Positions 9,861 through 19,379 of a DNA stretch of 64,000 nucleotides are shown one piece after another. The stretch's first letter is position 1, and each line of letters starts with the position of its first letter. The notes under the pieces are model-generated. The model worked only from the letters and a program-made list of their open reading frames with translations. It ran no database searches and was not told the origin of the DNA. The stretch comes from Salinisphaera hydrothermalis C41B8. Its GTDB lineage: Bacteria > Pseudomonadota > Gammaproteobacteria > Nevskiales > Salinisphaeraceae. Both the position numbers and the translations under genes were made by a program. The stretch covers positions 45,900-109,899 of the forward strand of contig NZ_APNK01000011.1 in NCBI RefSeq assembly GCF_000732535.1, written 5' to 3'.

Positions 9861-10403
9861 ATGATGACCGTTATGCCCGACACGCTCGATACGGAGCGGC
9901 TGCATCTGCGTCGGCCTGAGGCGACGGATGCAGCCGCTATCTTTGCCTATGCCAGCGATCCGGTGGCCACGCGCTACATGATCTGGCCGACCGCCCAGGA
10001 TATCGACGATACGCACGATTTTCTCGATGACGTCGCCGCGGGCTGGGCTGATGGTGACGATTTCTGCTATGCGATCGTCGAACGCAGCAACGGCGATCTG
10101 TGCGGTGCCGTGTCCTGTCAGTTCAATCAGCACGGCGCGGAGATCGGATACATCCTGGCGCCCGAGGTCTGGGGGCGTGGTCTGGCCACCGAGGCGGCAG
10201 CCGTCGTGGTCGAAGCCGCCTGGGCCAACGACGATCTCTACCGGGTATGGGCGACCTGTGATATCGACAATGCCGCTTCGGCGCGCGTGCTGGAAAAACT
10301 CGGTATGCAATGCGAAGGGCGGTTGGCACGCTGGTCGCCGAGCCCGAATCTCGCGCACGACCCCACGCCGCGCGATGCGCTGTGCTTCGCGCTGACGCGT
10401 TGA
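9861..10403 (+). CDS. GNAT-family N-acetyltransferase (RimJ/RimL type)
   Basis: A 180-residue acetyltransferase in the branch that includes ribosomal-protein acetyltransferases. It begins with the typical DTERLHLRRPEATDA strand and has a V-shaped acetyl-CoA site around residues 95-125 (EIGYILAPEVWGRGLATEA, the Q/RxxGxG/A variant GRGLAT). The C-terminal NAASARVLEKLGMQCEGRL helix and strand are also typical. The substrate could be a protein N terminus or a small amine. ATG codons at 9861, 9864 and 9873 are all possible starts. Confidence 0.85.
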   Translation: MMTVMPDTLDTERLHLRRPEATDAAAIFAYASDPVATRYMIWPTAQDIDDTHDFLDDVAAGWADGDDFCYAIVERSNGDLCGAVSCQFNQHGAEIGYILAPEVWGRGLATEAAAVVVEAAWANDDLYRVWATCDIDNAASARVLEKLGMQCEGRLARWSPSPNLAHDPTPRDALCFALTR

Positions 10404-10512
10404 TCGCTCCGAGGTCGTGCGGGCCGCGGGGCCGCCGTGTGCCGGCGCATTCAATAAATCGTCATCGATTTGATCGCCATTCCCGCCCTGGGTGCTGCTA
10501 AACTTCGCCGCC

Positions 10513-11316
10513 ATGTTCGTACGTCCCGATTTCGATCCGATCGCGTTCTCGATCGGCCCGTTGGCCGTTCATTGGTACGGCCTGATGTATCTGCTGTCTT
10601 TCCTCATTGGTTGGGGAATGGGCGTGGTTCGCACGCGACAGCCACACGTGCACTGGCACAAGGAGGAAGTCGGCGATTTCCTCTTCTATGTCGTGCTCGG
10701 CGTGGTGTTCGGCGGGCGCCTCGGCTATGTGCTGCTGTACCAGCCCGATCTGTTCTATCACCACCCGCTGCAGATCTTCGCGGTGTGGGATGGCGGCATG
10801 TCGTTCCATGGCGGCATGATCGGCGTGTTCATTGCCTCGGCGTTGTTCGCGCGCAAGACGAATCGCAGTTTCTTTCAGATCACCGACTTTGTCGCGCCGA
10901 TCGTACCGATCGGGCTGTTCTTCGGCCGCATCGCGAACTTCATCAACGGCGAGCTGGTTGGCCGGGTGACCGACGTGCCGTGGGCGATGATCTATCCGCA
11001 TGTCGGCCCGCAGCCGCGGCACCCGTCGGAACTCTACGAAGCTTCGCTGGAAGGGCTCGCGCTGTTCGCGATTCTGTGGATCTACGCGGCCAAGCCGCGT
11101 CCACGGGCCGCGGTGTCGGGGTTGTTCCTGGTGGGCTACGGCTGTTTTCGGTTCTTCTGTGAGTTCTTCCGCCAGCCCGATCCGTTCGCCGGCTTCGTGG
11201 CTTTCGGCTGGATGACCCTCGGCCAGGTCTATTCGGCGCCGATGATCGTGGGCGGCATCGGTATCCTGATCTGGGCGTATACGCGACGCGACCCGAATCA
11301 GGCAGGGGCCAAATGA
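10513..11316 (+). CDS. lgt: Prolipoprotein diacylglyceryl transferase
   Basis: Lgt moves diacylglycerol from phosphatidylglycerol to the lipobox cysteine of preprolipoproteins in the inner membrane. The protein is about 267 residues with seven predicted membrane spans. The Lgt signature [14 protein letters not shown] and the N-terminal [16 protein letters not shown] are clear. The ATG at 10513 is chosen because it aligns with the usual start; an in-frame GTG at 10492 would add seven residues. The stop overlaps thyA as ATGA. lgt-thyA is a long-conserved pair in gammaproteobacteria. Confidence 0.95.
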   Translation: MFVRPDFDPIAFSIGPLAVHWYGLMYLLSFLIGWGMGVVRTRQPHVHWHKEEVGDFLFYVVLGVVFGGRLGYVLLYQPDLFYHHPLQIFAVWDGGMSFHGGMIGVFIASALFARKTNRSFFQITDFVAPIVPIGLFFGRIANFINGELVGRVTDVPWAMIYPHVGPQPRHPSELYEASLEGLALFAILWIYAAKPRPRAAVSGLFLVGYGCFRFFCEFFRQPDPFAGFVAFGWMTLGQVYSAPMIVGGIGILIWAYTRRDPNQAGAK

Positions 11317-12122
11317 CTGCTGCGATCGAGCAGCCTTATCTGGATCTCATGCGCGAGGTGCGCGATCACGGCGTGACCAAGGCCGATCGCACCGGCGTGG
11401 GGACAAAGTCGGTATTCGGCCGTCAGATGCGGTTCGACTTGGCCCGAGGGTTCCCGGCGCTGACCACCAAGAAACTGCATCTGCGTTCGATCATCCATGA
11501 GCTGCTGTGGTTCATTGCCGGCGATACCAATATCGCGTATCTACGCGATAACAAGGTGCGGATCTGGGATGAATGGGCCGATGAGAACGGAGATCTCGGC
11601 CCGGTCTATGGCTATCAGTGGCGCAGCTGGCCGGCGCCCAGTGGCGAAGCGATCGATCAGCTATCGCGGGTGATCGAGGCCATTCGGCGTAACCCGGACT
11701 CGCGTCGGCATATCGTGACCGCCTGGAACCCGGCCCAGGTCGACGATATGGCGCTCCCGCCGTGCCATGCCTTGTTTCAGTTCTACGTCGCCGACGGCCG
11801 CCTGTCGTGTCAGCTTTATCAGCGCAGCGCGGATATCTTTCTTGGCGTGCCGTTCAACATTGCGTCCTACGCCATCCTCACGCATATGATCGCGCAGGTG
11901 TGCGATCTCGCCGTGGGGGATTTCGTGCATACGCTGGGAGATGCGCATCTGTACCTGAATCATCTGGATCAGGTCGAGACCCAACTGGCGCGTGAGCCGC
12001 TTTCGCCGCCGCGGCTTTGGCTGAACCCGGAAATCGATGATGTTTTCGATTTTCGTTTTGCCGACATCGAGTTGCTTGATTACAAAAGCCATCCCACGAT
12101 CAAAGCGCCGATCGCTGTCTGA
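11313..12122 (+). CDS. thyA: Thymidylate synthase
   Basis: ThyA converts dUMP to dTMP using methylene-tetrahydrofolate, giving dihydrofolate that FolA recycles. The 269-residue protein has the catalytic Cys151 in [12 protein letters not shown], the following [20 protein letters not shown] signature, and the N-terminal DRTGVGTKS loop with the phosphate-binding Arg. The ATG overlaps the lgt stop. folA is about 3.4 kb downstream, beyond two signalling genes on the same strand. Confidence 0.97.
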   Translation: MTAAIEQPYLDLMREVRDHGVTKADRTGVGTKSVFGRQMRFDLARGFPALTTKKLHLRSIIHELLWFIAGDTNIAYLRDNKVRIWDEWADENGDLGPVYGYQWRSWPAPSGEAIDQLSRVIEAIRRNPDSRRHIVTAWNPAQVDDMALPPCHALFQFYVADGRLSCQLYQRSADIFLGVPFNIASYAILTHMIAQVCDLAVGDFVHTLGDAHLYLNHLDQVETQLAREPLSPPRLWLNPEIDDVFDFRFADIELLDYKSHPTIKAPIAV

Positions 12123-12220
12123 ACGCCGGCTGGCGGGGTGCGCCGCGGAGATATTTTAAGCGCACGGTCGGTTACTTGCCGTAAACTCGCGCCATGAGGT
12201 TTCAATAAGAACTAGTCACA

Positions 12221-13936
12221 TTGAACCAGGGAAAGGGCCCGGTTCGTGTTCTCGTCGTTGAAGACAGCGACGAAGATCGCGAACGTCTGGCCAGCCTATT
12301 GGCAGCGGTAAGCGGCGTGGACTATACCGTCACGTTTGCGACGGATCATGCTCAGGCGGAGTATGAGCTGTCGCGTGCTGCCCACGATATCTGCCTGCTC
12401 GATTACCAGCTCGGCACGCGGACCGGTCTCGAAGTGCTGCGCAGCGCCGCGGCGCGTCGTTTTGCCGGGCCGGTCGTGGTGCTGACGGGCAATGCCAGCT
12501 ACGAGATCGATCTCGCGGTGATGAAGGCGGGTGCGGTCGACTTTCTGGCCAAGGAGTCGCTGACGCCGATTCTGCTCGAACGCGTCATACGCTACGCGGT
12601 ACAGCAATACGCCGATCAGGCGCAGTTCACCTATCTGGCCGAGCACGATCAGATCACCGGCCTGTTCAACCGGCGCGTGGTCCAGGAGCGCATCGCCGAA
12701 AAGTTCGCTGAGCCGCTCGGGCAACGCGATCCGTTTGTCGTGATCTACTTCGATCTGGATGGCTTCAAGAGCATCAACGATTCGCTGGGACACAGCGTGG
12801 GGGACAAGGCGTTGGCTCTTGCCGCCGAACGCCTCCAGACGTGCTGCGGTCTCGATGTGCTGCTTGGCCGCATGGGCGGCGATGAATTCGTTGCGGTGGC
12901 CGACACTGCCGAAGTCGCGCATATCGACAGCATGCTGGGCGCCGTACTCGATCGGTTCCGGCAACCCTTGATCGTCGGAGAACACGAGTTAAGTGTCACG
13001 ATTTCGATCGGCGCGGCCCGCTATCCGGAAGACGGGGCGGATGGCATGGCGCTGCTCTCCCATGCGGATGCGGCCATGTACGCCGCCAAGCGCGCCGGAC
13101 GAGATCGATTCCAGTGGTATGAACAGACCCGTGAAAAGACCGAAAACGAGCCGATCGAGTTGGCGAACGAACTGCGGGTTGCGCTCGAACGCGACGAGCT
13201 GTATCTCGTCTATCAGCCGCAATTCGAGCTCGACACCGGCCGCATCGTGGGGCTGGAAGCGCTATCGCGCTGGCATCATCCGCGACTCGGCCCGATTTCG
13301 CCGACACGGTTCGTCGCGCTGGCCGAGTCGCAGGGGTTCATTAATGAGTTGAGCGACTGGGTGCTCACTTCGGCATGCCGGCAATATCTGGCCTGGCGCG
13401 ATTACGGTCTGATCGACGCCGATACGGTCCTGGCGGTGAATGTATCCGCGCATCTCGTCAGCAGCGCGGGCCTGCTGGCGAGCGTACGCCGGTTACTCGA
13501 TGAGCGGGGGATGCCGCCGGCGTGCCTCGAACTCGAATTCAGCGAAGCCGCGGTCATCCTCGACGACCGTGTATTCGACGATTTGCTTGCGGCGCTAAAG
13601 AACCTGGGGGTTCGTGTCGTTATAGATGATGTCGGGCGGGGACGCTCTACGCTCCAGTCGCTGACCCGGCGTCCGGTGGATGTGCTCAAGATCGACCAGA
13701 ATTGCCTGCGCGGTGTCGTGGACAATCCGAACGATCAGGCGATGGCCCGCGCCATCATCGCGTTGGGTGCGAGCCTGGGTATGCGAGTGGTGGCCGAAGG
13801 AGTGGAGAACGATGGACAGCGACGTTTCCTGGCCGACAATCACTGTGGTTTCGCCCAGGGCTTCTACTACGCGCCCGGACTGGCGACACCGGATGTGACC
13901 GAGCTTCTGGCGGGCGCGACGGCCCCGATGCATTGA
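12221..13936 (+). CDS. Response regulator with GGDEF and EAL domains (c-di-GMP turnover)
   Basis: A 571-residue protein with an N-terminal receiver (about residues 8-125; acidic pocket VVEDSDEDRE and phospho-acceptor region CLLDYQLGT), a GGDEF domain (about 145-300; intact RMGGDEFVA, so diguanylate cyclase activity is plausible) and an EAL domain (about 315-560). The EAL domain keeps EALSRW, AVNVSAHL, CLELEFSE, VIDDVG and AEGVEN, so phosphodiesterase activity is also plausible, although loop 6 reads DDVGRGRS instead of the usual DDFGTGYS. The only start codon in frame is TTG at 12221 with a weak ribosome-binding site, suggesting low expression. It is followed by a histidine kinase 23 bp downstream, a likely partner. 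Confidence 0.92.
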   Translation: MNQGKGPVRVLVVEDSDEDRERLASLLAAVSGVDYTVTFATDHAQAEYELSRAAHDICLLDYQLGTRTGLEVLRSAAARRFAGPVVVLTGNASYEIDLAVMKAGAVDFLAKESLTPILLERVIRYAVQQYADQAQFTYLAEHDQITGLFNRRVVQERIAEKFAEPLGQRDPFVVIYFDLDGFKSINDSLGHSVGDKALALAAERLQTCCGLDVLLGRMGGDEFVAVADTAEVAHIDSMLGAVLDRFRQPLIVGEHELSVTISIGAARYPEDGADGMALLSHADAAMYAAKRAGRDRFQWYEQTREKTENEPIELANELRVALERDELYLVYQPQFELDTGRIVGLEALSRWHHPRLGPISPTRFVALAESQGFINELSDWVLTSACRQYLAWRDYGLIDADTVLAVNVSAHLVSSAGLLASVRRLLDERGMPPACLELEFSEAAVILDDRVFDDLLAALKNLGVRVVIDDVGRGRSTLQSLTRRPVDVLKIDQNCLRGVVDNPNDQAMARAIIALGASLGMRVVAEGVENDGQRRFLADNHCGFAQGFYYAPGLATPDVTELLAGATAPMH

Positions 13937-13959
13937 TCGGGATCGGCGTGACCGCGCTC

Positions 13960-15522
13960 ATGCCCCTAGATCACCGGATCGCCATGACCAACTCATACGC
14001 TGACGGTTCGAGCTTGCCCGTAGCCGGCGACGACCCCGGGTTCGCCGAGCGCGCGCTTGATCTATTGCTTTCGCGCGATACGTCGCTGGCCCTGTGCGGC
14101 CTGACGCTCGATGGGCGAATTCGCCGCTGGCACGATAGCGCAGAGCGATTGCTGGGTCATTTCGCGTCCGATGTCATCGGTCGTCGCCTGGATTATCTGG
14201 CGCCGGCCGAATATCGGCATCAGGGCGTGGTAACGCGGACCTTGTTTGGTGCCTCGGCCGCGGGCCATACGCAGCTCGACCTACCGCTGATCGCGCGCGC
14301 GGGCGCGCGCAAGACTTGTCGCCTGGATATCCGGCCACAGGCCGAAGCGGAACCCGGCTTCGCGGTACTGGTGCAGGAGATCGGTGCCGGATGCGATGCG
14401 CCCAGCCGCGCCCGCGGGCCACGCAATACCCGGGCCGCGCACCGTGCCAACCTGGCGTTGATCGGGGGCGAGCCCGGCTGGATCGGACTGGGTCTGGAAG
14501 CCGAGGTCCGGCATGTCAGTCCGCAGGCGGCGCAATGCCTGGGGATTGGCGACCGGGACTGGGTGGGGCGCCCGCTGTCCGATTTACTGCGGCCGACCGA
14601 GGACGAGGACTGGTATCGATTGCTGCATCGCGCGGTCGAGACCGACCGGCCGCAACAATCGCTCGTGATCCCCGCGACGCGGCAGGCGAGCGATATCTGT
14701 TGGCCGGCGACACTCGTCGCGCTTTACGATGAGGCCGGAGACGCCCTGATGGGCTTCACCCTGGCGCTGGGCGATGCCGAAAAAAGCGCCGACCGGCGTA
14801 CGGCGCCGATGACCGACGTGGCTCAGTCGCCCGAGCGAGCCTGGTTCAACGCCGTCGTGCACGATTTGCGCGAGCCCCTGCGCCGGGTGCGCGGGTACGT
14901 CGAGGTCCTGCGGCGCGATGAAGCGCCTACGCTCGGCGCGCAGGCCAATGATTATTTGGCCCGCATCGATACGGCGATTGCGCGCCTACAGGACAATGTC
15001 GGGGGCGTCCTGCGGCTGGCCCGTCTCGATCAGACCCCGTTCGTGCCCGAGCGCGTCGAGCTCGAGGCGGTGATCGACGCCGTGCTCGACGATCTCGAAA
15101 CGCTTGTCCGCGACCACGGCGCCCGGATTGATATCTCCGCTCTGGGAGCGGTCTCTGGAGACCCGGTGCAACTGCGCTTGTTGTTCCAGAACCTCATTGA
15201 TAACAGCATTCGCTATCGCCGACCGGACGTGCCACCGCGTATCGCGATCATGCGGCTGGACGGGGATTCGGACGACGGCATGCTGCGATTGCGCTATACC
15301 GACAACGCCCGCGGGTTCGAACGCGGCGATGCGGAGCTCGTCCGATCGCAGCCGGACAAAGTCGAAGGCACGGGCATCGGGCTCGATCTGTGCCGGCGCA
15401 TCGCGCGGCGTCACCGAGGGGATCTCGAGATCGCGGAAACGCACGGGCAGGGCACGACGTTTATCATTAAGCTTGCTCGAGACACCGATTCGGGCGCGAC
15501 CCAGAGCCTGGAGACCGAATGA
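13960..15522 (+). CDS. PAS-domain sensor histidine kinase
   Basis: About 520 residues without membrane segments, so a cytoplasmic sensor. One PAS domain near residues 25-130 (LCGLTLDGRIRRWHDSAERL) is followed by a second PAS-like segment near 165-270. Then come a HisKA dimerisation region with the phospho-acceptor His in VVHDLREPLRR and an HATPase with N box NLIDNSIRY, D box TDNARGFE and G box GTGIGLDL. Possible starts are GTG 13948, ATG 13960 and ATG 13984. Its stop overlaps folA as ATGA. The REC-GGDEF-EAL protein just upstream is the obvious candidate phosphorylation target. Confidence 0.88.
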   Translation: MPLDHRIAMTNSYADGSSLPVAGDDPGFAERALDLLLSRDTSLALCGLTLDGRIRRWHDSAERLLGHFASDVIGRRLDYLAPAEYRHQGVVTRTLFGASAAGHTQLDLPLIARAGARKTCRLDIRPQAEAEPGFAVLVQEIGAGCDAPSRARGPRNTRAAHRANLALIGGEPGWIGLGLEAEVRHVSPQAAQCLGIGDRDWVGRPLSDLLRPTEDEDWYRLLHRAVETDRPQQSLVIPATRQASDICWPATLVALYDEAGDALMGFTLALGDAEKSADRRTAPMTDVAQSPERAWFNAVVHDLREPLRRVRGYVEVLRRDEAPTLGAQANDYLARIDTAIARLQDNVGGVLRLARLDQTPFVPERVELEAVIDAVLDDLETLVRDHGARIDISALGAVSGDPVQLRLLFQNLIDNSIRYRRPDVPPRIAIMRLDGDSDDGMLRLRYTDNARGFERGDAELVRSQPDKVEGTGIGLDLCRRIARRHRGDLEIAETHGQGTTFIIKLARDTDSGATQSLETE

Positions 15523-16016
15523 ATCAACCGCGCATCAGCCTGATCGCGGCCATGGATGCCAACGGCGTCATCGGCGCCAGCGGCGGCATGCCGTGGCATC
15601 TGCCGGACGATTTGCGCTGGTTCAAACAGAATACGCGGGACAAGCCCATCCTCATGGGCCGTCGTACCTTCGAGTCGATCGGGCGCGCGCTACCGCATCG
15701 TCGCAATATGGTGTTGACGCGCCGCGCCGATATCGAGGCCGCGGACATCGAAACGGTGGATGCCTTCGACGCCGCGCTGGCGCGGGTGGCGGGCGCGGCC
15801 GAGCTCATGGTCATCGGTGGAGCTCAGGTCTATACGCTGGCGTTACCGTACGCCGACCGGCTGTTGATTACTCGGATCGATGCCGAATATACCGGCGATA
15901 CCTGGTTTCCGGCCGTCGATTGGCGCCACTGGCGGTTGATTGCGGACGATCCGCGGCCGCCGGTCGGGGAAACGCCGGGGTATCGGTTCATGACGTACGA
16001 GCGTATAGCTGGTTAG
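15519..16016 (+). CDS. folA: Dihydrofolate reductase
   Basis: FolA reduces dihydrofolate to tetrahydrofolate with NADPH. The 165-residue protein has the start ISLIAAMDANGVIGASGGMP (Met20 loop region), the catalytic acid in HLPDDLRWFK, the NADPH motif ILMGRRTFESIG, and VIGGAQVYTLALP near the C terminus. Its ATG overlaps the stop of the upstream kinase, implying translational coupling. It works with ThyA about 3.4 kb upstream on the same strand. Confidence 0.97.
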   Translation: MNQPRISLIAAMDANGVIGASGGMPWHLPDDLRWFKQNTRDKPILMGRRTFESIGRALPHRRNMVLTRRADIEAADIETVDAFDAALARVAGAAELMVIGGAQVYTLALPYADRLLITRIDAEYTGDTWFPAVDWRHWRLIADDPRPPVGETPGYRFMTYERIAG

Positions 16017-16067
16017 ACTGCAGTCGTGATTTCCCACGAAAGCCGCACGCGGCCGCAAGGAGCCTTC

Positions 16068-16340
16068 ATGGCAGATACGCAAGCCGAATTCGAACAGGCA
16101 CAGAAGGACGTCGAGACGCTGTCGCGGCGTCCGAGCAACGACGATCTGCTCGCCCTTTATGCCCACTACAAGCAGGCGACGGCGGGGGATGTGTCCGGCA
16201 AGCGCCCGGGCATGACTGATTTCAAGGGCCGTGCCAAGTACGATGCCTGGGCCAGCCTGAAGGGCATGGACGCCGAAAAAGCCATGCAGGGCTATATCAC
16301 CAAGGTCGGCGCTTTGTTCGATGCCGAACGCGATCGTTAA
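16068..16340 (+). CDS. Acyl-CoA-binding protein (ACBP)
   Basis: A 90-residue protein of the ACBP four-helix family, which binds and carries medium and long-chain acyl-CoA esters in the cytoplasm. Key features are the ALYAHYKQATAGDV segment with the conserved Tyr and Lys, and KYDAWASLKGMDAEKAM, which contains the conserved K-x2-A-W. The ATG at 16068 follows CGCAAGGAGCC, a strong ribosome-binding site. ACBPs are widespread in eukaryotes and present in a minority of bacteria. An inverted-repeat element begins 49 bp after the stop. Confidence 0.93.
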   Translation: MADTQAEFEQAQKDVETLSRRPSNDDLLALYAHYKQATAGDVSGKRPGMTDFKGRAKYDAWASLKGMDAEKAMQGYITKVGALFDAERDR

Positions 16341-16389
16341 TTCCGCGCCCCTACGGCTGCCGATTGACTGTTTTCCGACGCCTGGCCCA

Positions 16390-16675
16390 AGGGCGTGTTG
16401 AGGTTTCGTACGAGTCCGCGCCAAGCGCTGTTTTGCGGCAAGACGAGGCGTAGCGAACGTGGCGTAGTTGTTCTACGCGAGAGAGCGACAACGCTGTATT
16501 GCCGCAAAACAGCGCTTGTCCCGAAGGGTTGGGCCGCCCATAAAAAAATTAACTAGGGGCGCCCGGCGGCGTTGCGAGTCTGGGTCGTGGCACGCCAAGA
16601 CGCGGCGCCCCGCGCCTTGCCGGACACGATTTGCGGACGCCAACGCGGCGCTCGCACGAAACCTCAACACGCCCT
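16390..16675 (+). mobile_element. MITE-like inverted-repeat element, copy 1
   Basis: About 285 bp with no convincing gene. Its ends form a terminal inverted repeat: 16391-16414 matches the reverse complement of 16651-16674 at 23 of 24 positions. An inner inverted repeat (AAGCGCTGTTTTGCGGCA and its exact complement TGCCGCAAAACAGCGCTT) and a small GCGTAG/CTACGC hairpin lie inside the left half. The same sequence, with scattered substitutions and a short internal length difference, recurs at 20668-20941. The right end is followed by TA; the left is preceded by AA. Non-autonomous transposable element is the best reading. Confidence 0.75.
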
Positions 16676-17110
16676 AGCAGCCGATGGCCGCGGCAAGCAC
16701 GCGGTCGCATACGGGCGCCCATCCCGGCATGGATGTTTTCATGCCGGGTTATTCGGGGGTGTCGACACGCCCGAATTCCGCACCCAAGCAGCTGACACTC
16801 CCCGCTGTTTCCAACGCCACTTAAAACGAACGTGGGGATAATCCGGCCGTCATTTTGGATCGGGTCGCGGCTTTCAGCTGGCGTGGTCATGCTCGCGCAT
16901 ACTCACGTTATCGATCCTGAAATTCATTGATGGATGCCGGGTCGGTAGGACGTGCCGGCTGCATCGGAGCGCGTCGCTGGTATCGTAATTGACTCGACAT
17001 GCAGTGCGGTCGGAGCGGCTTATTGCGCTGCCATGCGATGGCCGAGACGATAAGCGGTGTCACCGTTTGCGATATCCGGCCGATGACCCACCGCTCTATA
17101 CGGAGTAGCC
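16676..17110. other. Intergenic region before the sirtuin gene, no gene seen
   Basis: About 435 bp between inverted-repeat copy 1 and the sirtuin gene. Short open frames here have no recognisable family and no good start signal. The promoter of the sirtuin gene should lie in the last 100 bp, but I see no clear match to consensus. Confidence 0.5.
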
Positions 17111-17968
17111 GTGACTGAAACCGATGCGTTGATGGCGCCACCGGATACCGCGAGCACGATGAACGCTGATCGGTTGCGCGAGTTCGTTTCAACTCATCGT
17201 CGTCTGTTTGTGTTGACGGGCGCGGGTATGAGTACCGATTCCGGTATTCCCGACTATCGGGATCGGGACGGCGGCTGGAAAGGGGCCAGCCCGATCCAGC
17301 ATCAGGCCTTCGTCACGCAATTGTCGAAACGGCGTCGCTACTGGGCGCGCAGCATGGCGGGCTGGCCTCCAGTCGCCCGGGCGCGCCCCAACTCGGGACA
17401 TCTCGCGCTGGCGCGGCTCGGGGCAGCGGGACAGCTGTCGCTGCTTGTGACGCAGAACGTGGACGGCCTGCACCAGGCGGCCGGCAGCCGCAACGTCGTG
17501 GATCTGCATGGCCGGCTGGATCGCGTAATCTGCCTGGATTGCGGTACCCGCGTCTCGCGTCACCGAGTCCAGGAGATGTTGATTGCGGCTAACAGCGGCT
17601 GGCTGCACGACGCCGACGCGATGCGGCCGGACGGCGATATCGAGCTCGGCGATGTCGACTACGATGCCTTTAATGTGCCGGACTGTCCGGCCTGCGGCGG
17701 CATACTCAAACCCGACGTGGTCTTCTTCGGCGGCGCCGTGCCCAAATCGCGGGTCGAGCGGGCCTGGGCCGGGCTCGCCCGTGCGGATGCGGTGCTGGTC
17801 TCCGGGTCTTCGTTGATGGTGTGGTCCGGTTTTCGCTTCGTTCGCGAAGCGGCGCGAAGCGGGCTCCCGATCATGGCAATCAACCACGGGCGTACCCGAG
17901 CCGACGACTTGCTCACGCATAAGATCGACGGCGATTGCGGCACGTTGCTCGATCAGGCGATTGATTAG
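17111..17968 (+). CDS. Sirtuin: NAD-dependent protein deacylase (Sir2 family)
   Basis: A 285-residue sirtuin that removes acyl groups from lysine using NAD. It has LTGAGMSTDSGIPDYRD (NAD site), TQNVDGLHQ, the catalytic His in VDLHGRLD, and a zinc module from two CxxC pairs (CLDC and CPAC) followed by LKPDVVFFGG. The DGGWKGASPIQHQAF segment and PNSGHLALARL fit the class II (SIRT4-like) branch. The GTG start at 17111 is preferred because CGGAG lies 6 bases upstream; in-frame ATGs at 17132 and 17159 are alternatives. It stands alone, with no obvious operon partner. Confidence 0.92.
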   Translation: MTETDALMAPPDTASTMNADRLREFVSTHRRLFVLTGAGMSTDSGIPDYRDRDGGWKGASPIQHQAFVTQLSKRRRYWARSMAGWPPVARARPNSGHLALARLGAAGQLSLLVTQNVDGLHQAAGSRNVVDLHGRLDRVICLDCGTRVSRHRVQEMLIAANSGWLHDADAMRPDGDIELGDVDYDAFNVPDCPACGGILKPDVVFFGGAVPKSRVERAWAGLARADAVLVSGSSLMVWSGFRFVREAARSGLPIMAINHGRTRADDLLTHKIDGDCGTLLDQAID

Positions 17969-18312
17969 AGGTCGTCGGCTTTAGAGCCTACTGGAATGGG
18001 CTTTTAATACATCCCGCTGCGCCGTTTCGTGCTTTCTTGAGGTAATGCGGCCGTGTTTGCCCCAACCGATGAGCTAGGAATCGTTCGCTACCGCATTCGT
18101 TGCAACGACAACGTCGGGCCCGGGATGAGGACGCGGCCCGGGACGAATCCGAACGTGGTCGCGGGGTACGGCTGGGCCGCGAAAGCCGGTGTATAGCGCA
18201 TCGCAAGTCGTCGATCGAGGGCCTACACTAACCCTCTAATGCCACGTAAAGCGCCGTTCATGTCTCGTCCTATTCCCGGGTGCGCCCGATGCAGCCTGTG
18301 GAGTCGTCGCAC
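17969..18312. other. Intergenic region between sirtuin and ROK genes, no gene seen
   Basis: About 340 bp. Short frames on both strands are unsupported. Nothing resembling a terminator with a U-run or a strong promoter is evident. Confidence 0.45.
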
Positions 18313-19239
18313 GTGAGCGCGAGCGATTTGCGGTTGGGTATCGATCTTGGCTGTTCTCGCATGATCGGGGCGATTATCGATGGCGATCATCGCGTGCATG
18401 CCGAGCGACACCTCGACGTCCCGATCGGCGACTACCCGGCCACGGTTGCCGCCATTGCCGCGATGGTGAGTACGCTGGAGCAGGATGTTGGCATCGAGGG
18501 GCTGCCCGTCGGCGTGGCGACGCCCGGCCGGTTGAACGCGTCCAAGCATCTCATGTGCGGTTCGCACGTCAGTTGGCTCAATGCGCGTCCTTTGCCGCGC
18601 GATCTGGCCGCTAACCTGGGGCGCGATGTGCGGACTGCGCACAAGGCGGGTTGTCTCGCCCGGGCCGAATATCTTGACGGTGCGGCCGAAGGCGCCACTC
18701 GAGTGTTCGCGGCGGTATTGGGTACCGGTGTATCCGGCGCGCTATTGATCGATGGGCAACTCTTGGGGGGGAGCAACGGCTTCGCTGGGACCTGGAGCCA
18801 CAACAGCCTGCCGTGGCCGACTCCGGCTGAATCCCGTACTGCCCCGACCTGCGGTTGCGGCCAACACGGCTGTATCGAGGCATGGCTGTCCGGTCCAGGC
18901 ATGAGCGCTGATCACGTCCGGCGCGGCGGGCACGCTTTGACCGTGCCCGACATCGTGACGCGAGCCGAGGCCGGGGAACGCCTGGCCGGCATCACCCTGC
19001 GTGACTGGCTTGCACGTAGCGCGCGCTCGTTTGCCGCCGTGATCAATTTAATGGATCCACAGGTGATTGTGGTTGGCGGTGGGCTGTCGCGTATTCGCTG
19101 GCTTTACAGTGAAGTACCCAAGATATGGGGTCGGCACTGTGTTGCCGACGAACTTAGAACAACCTTGGTACCGGCGGCTCACGGCGATGCCTCGATAGCC
19201 CGCGGGGCGGCGTTGCTGTGGCCGCTGCCACAGTTGTAG
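18313..19239 (+). CDS. ROK-family sugar kinase homologue with degenerate active site (probable pseudokinase)
   Basis: About 308 residues, colinear over its full length with fructokinase Mak of E. coli (for example WLNARPLPRDLAANL, VINLMDPQVIVVGGGLS and the terminal RGAALLWP). The zinc motif CGCGQHGCIE is intact. However, three functional motifs are altered: the phosphate loop reads GIDLGCSR instead of GIDLGGTK; the catalytic segment reads VRTAHKAGCLARAE where Mak has an NDAN motif, so the base Asp becomes Lys111; and the GEWGH motif is GTWSH. Kinase activity is therefore unlikely. GTG at 18313 is chosen because GGAG sits 9 bases upstream; GTG 18280 and ATG 18289 are alternatives. Confidence 0.85.
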   Translation: MSASDLRLGIDLGCSRMIGAIIDGDHRVHAERHLDVPIGDYPATVAAIAAMVSTLEQDVGIEGLPVGVATPGRLNASKHLMCGSHVSWLNARPLPRDLAANLGRDVRTAHKAGCLARAEYLDGAAEGATRVFAAVLGTGVSGALLIDGQLLGGSNGFAGTWSHNSLPWPTPAESRTAPTCGCGQHGCIEAWLSGPGMSADHVRRGGHALTVPDIVTRAEAGERLAGITLRDWLARSARSFAAVINLMDPQVIVVGGGLSRIRWLYSEVPKIWGRHCVADELRTTLVPAAHGDASIARGAALLWPLPQL

Positions 19240-19322
19240 GGCGTCTCTCGTGACGACGCGCCGAGGGCACCTTCGAGTTTTGTACGGGCTTGAGGCGCTC
19301 CGGAGCTCAGGGAAAATGCCGG

Positions 19323-19350
19323 TTCCGCGTATTACCCCCTGTGCTATGGT
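19323..19350 (+). promoter_or_regulatory. Possible sigma70 promoter for the ATP-grasp gene
   Basis: TTCCGC at 19323-19328 and TATGGT at 19345-19350 are 16 bases apart, about 30 bases before the ATG at 19380. Weak match to consensus, supported only by position. Confidence 0.35.
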
Positions 19351-19379
19351 CAGGTAACGATTCGTTCCATGGAGCCGAA

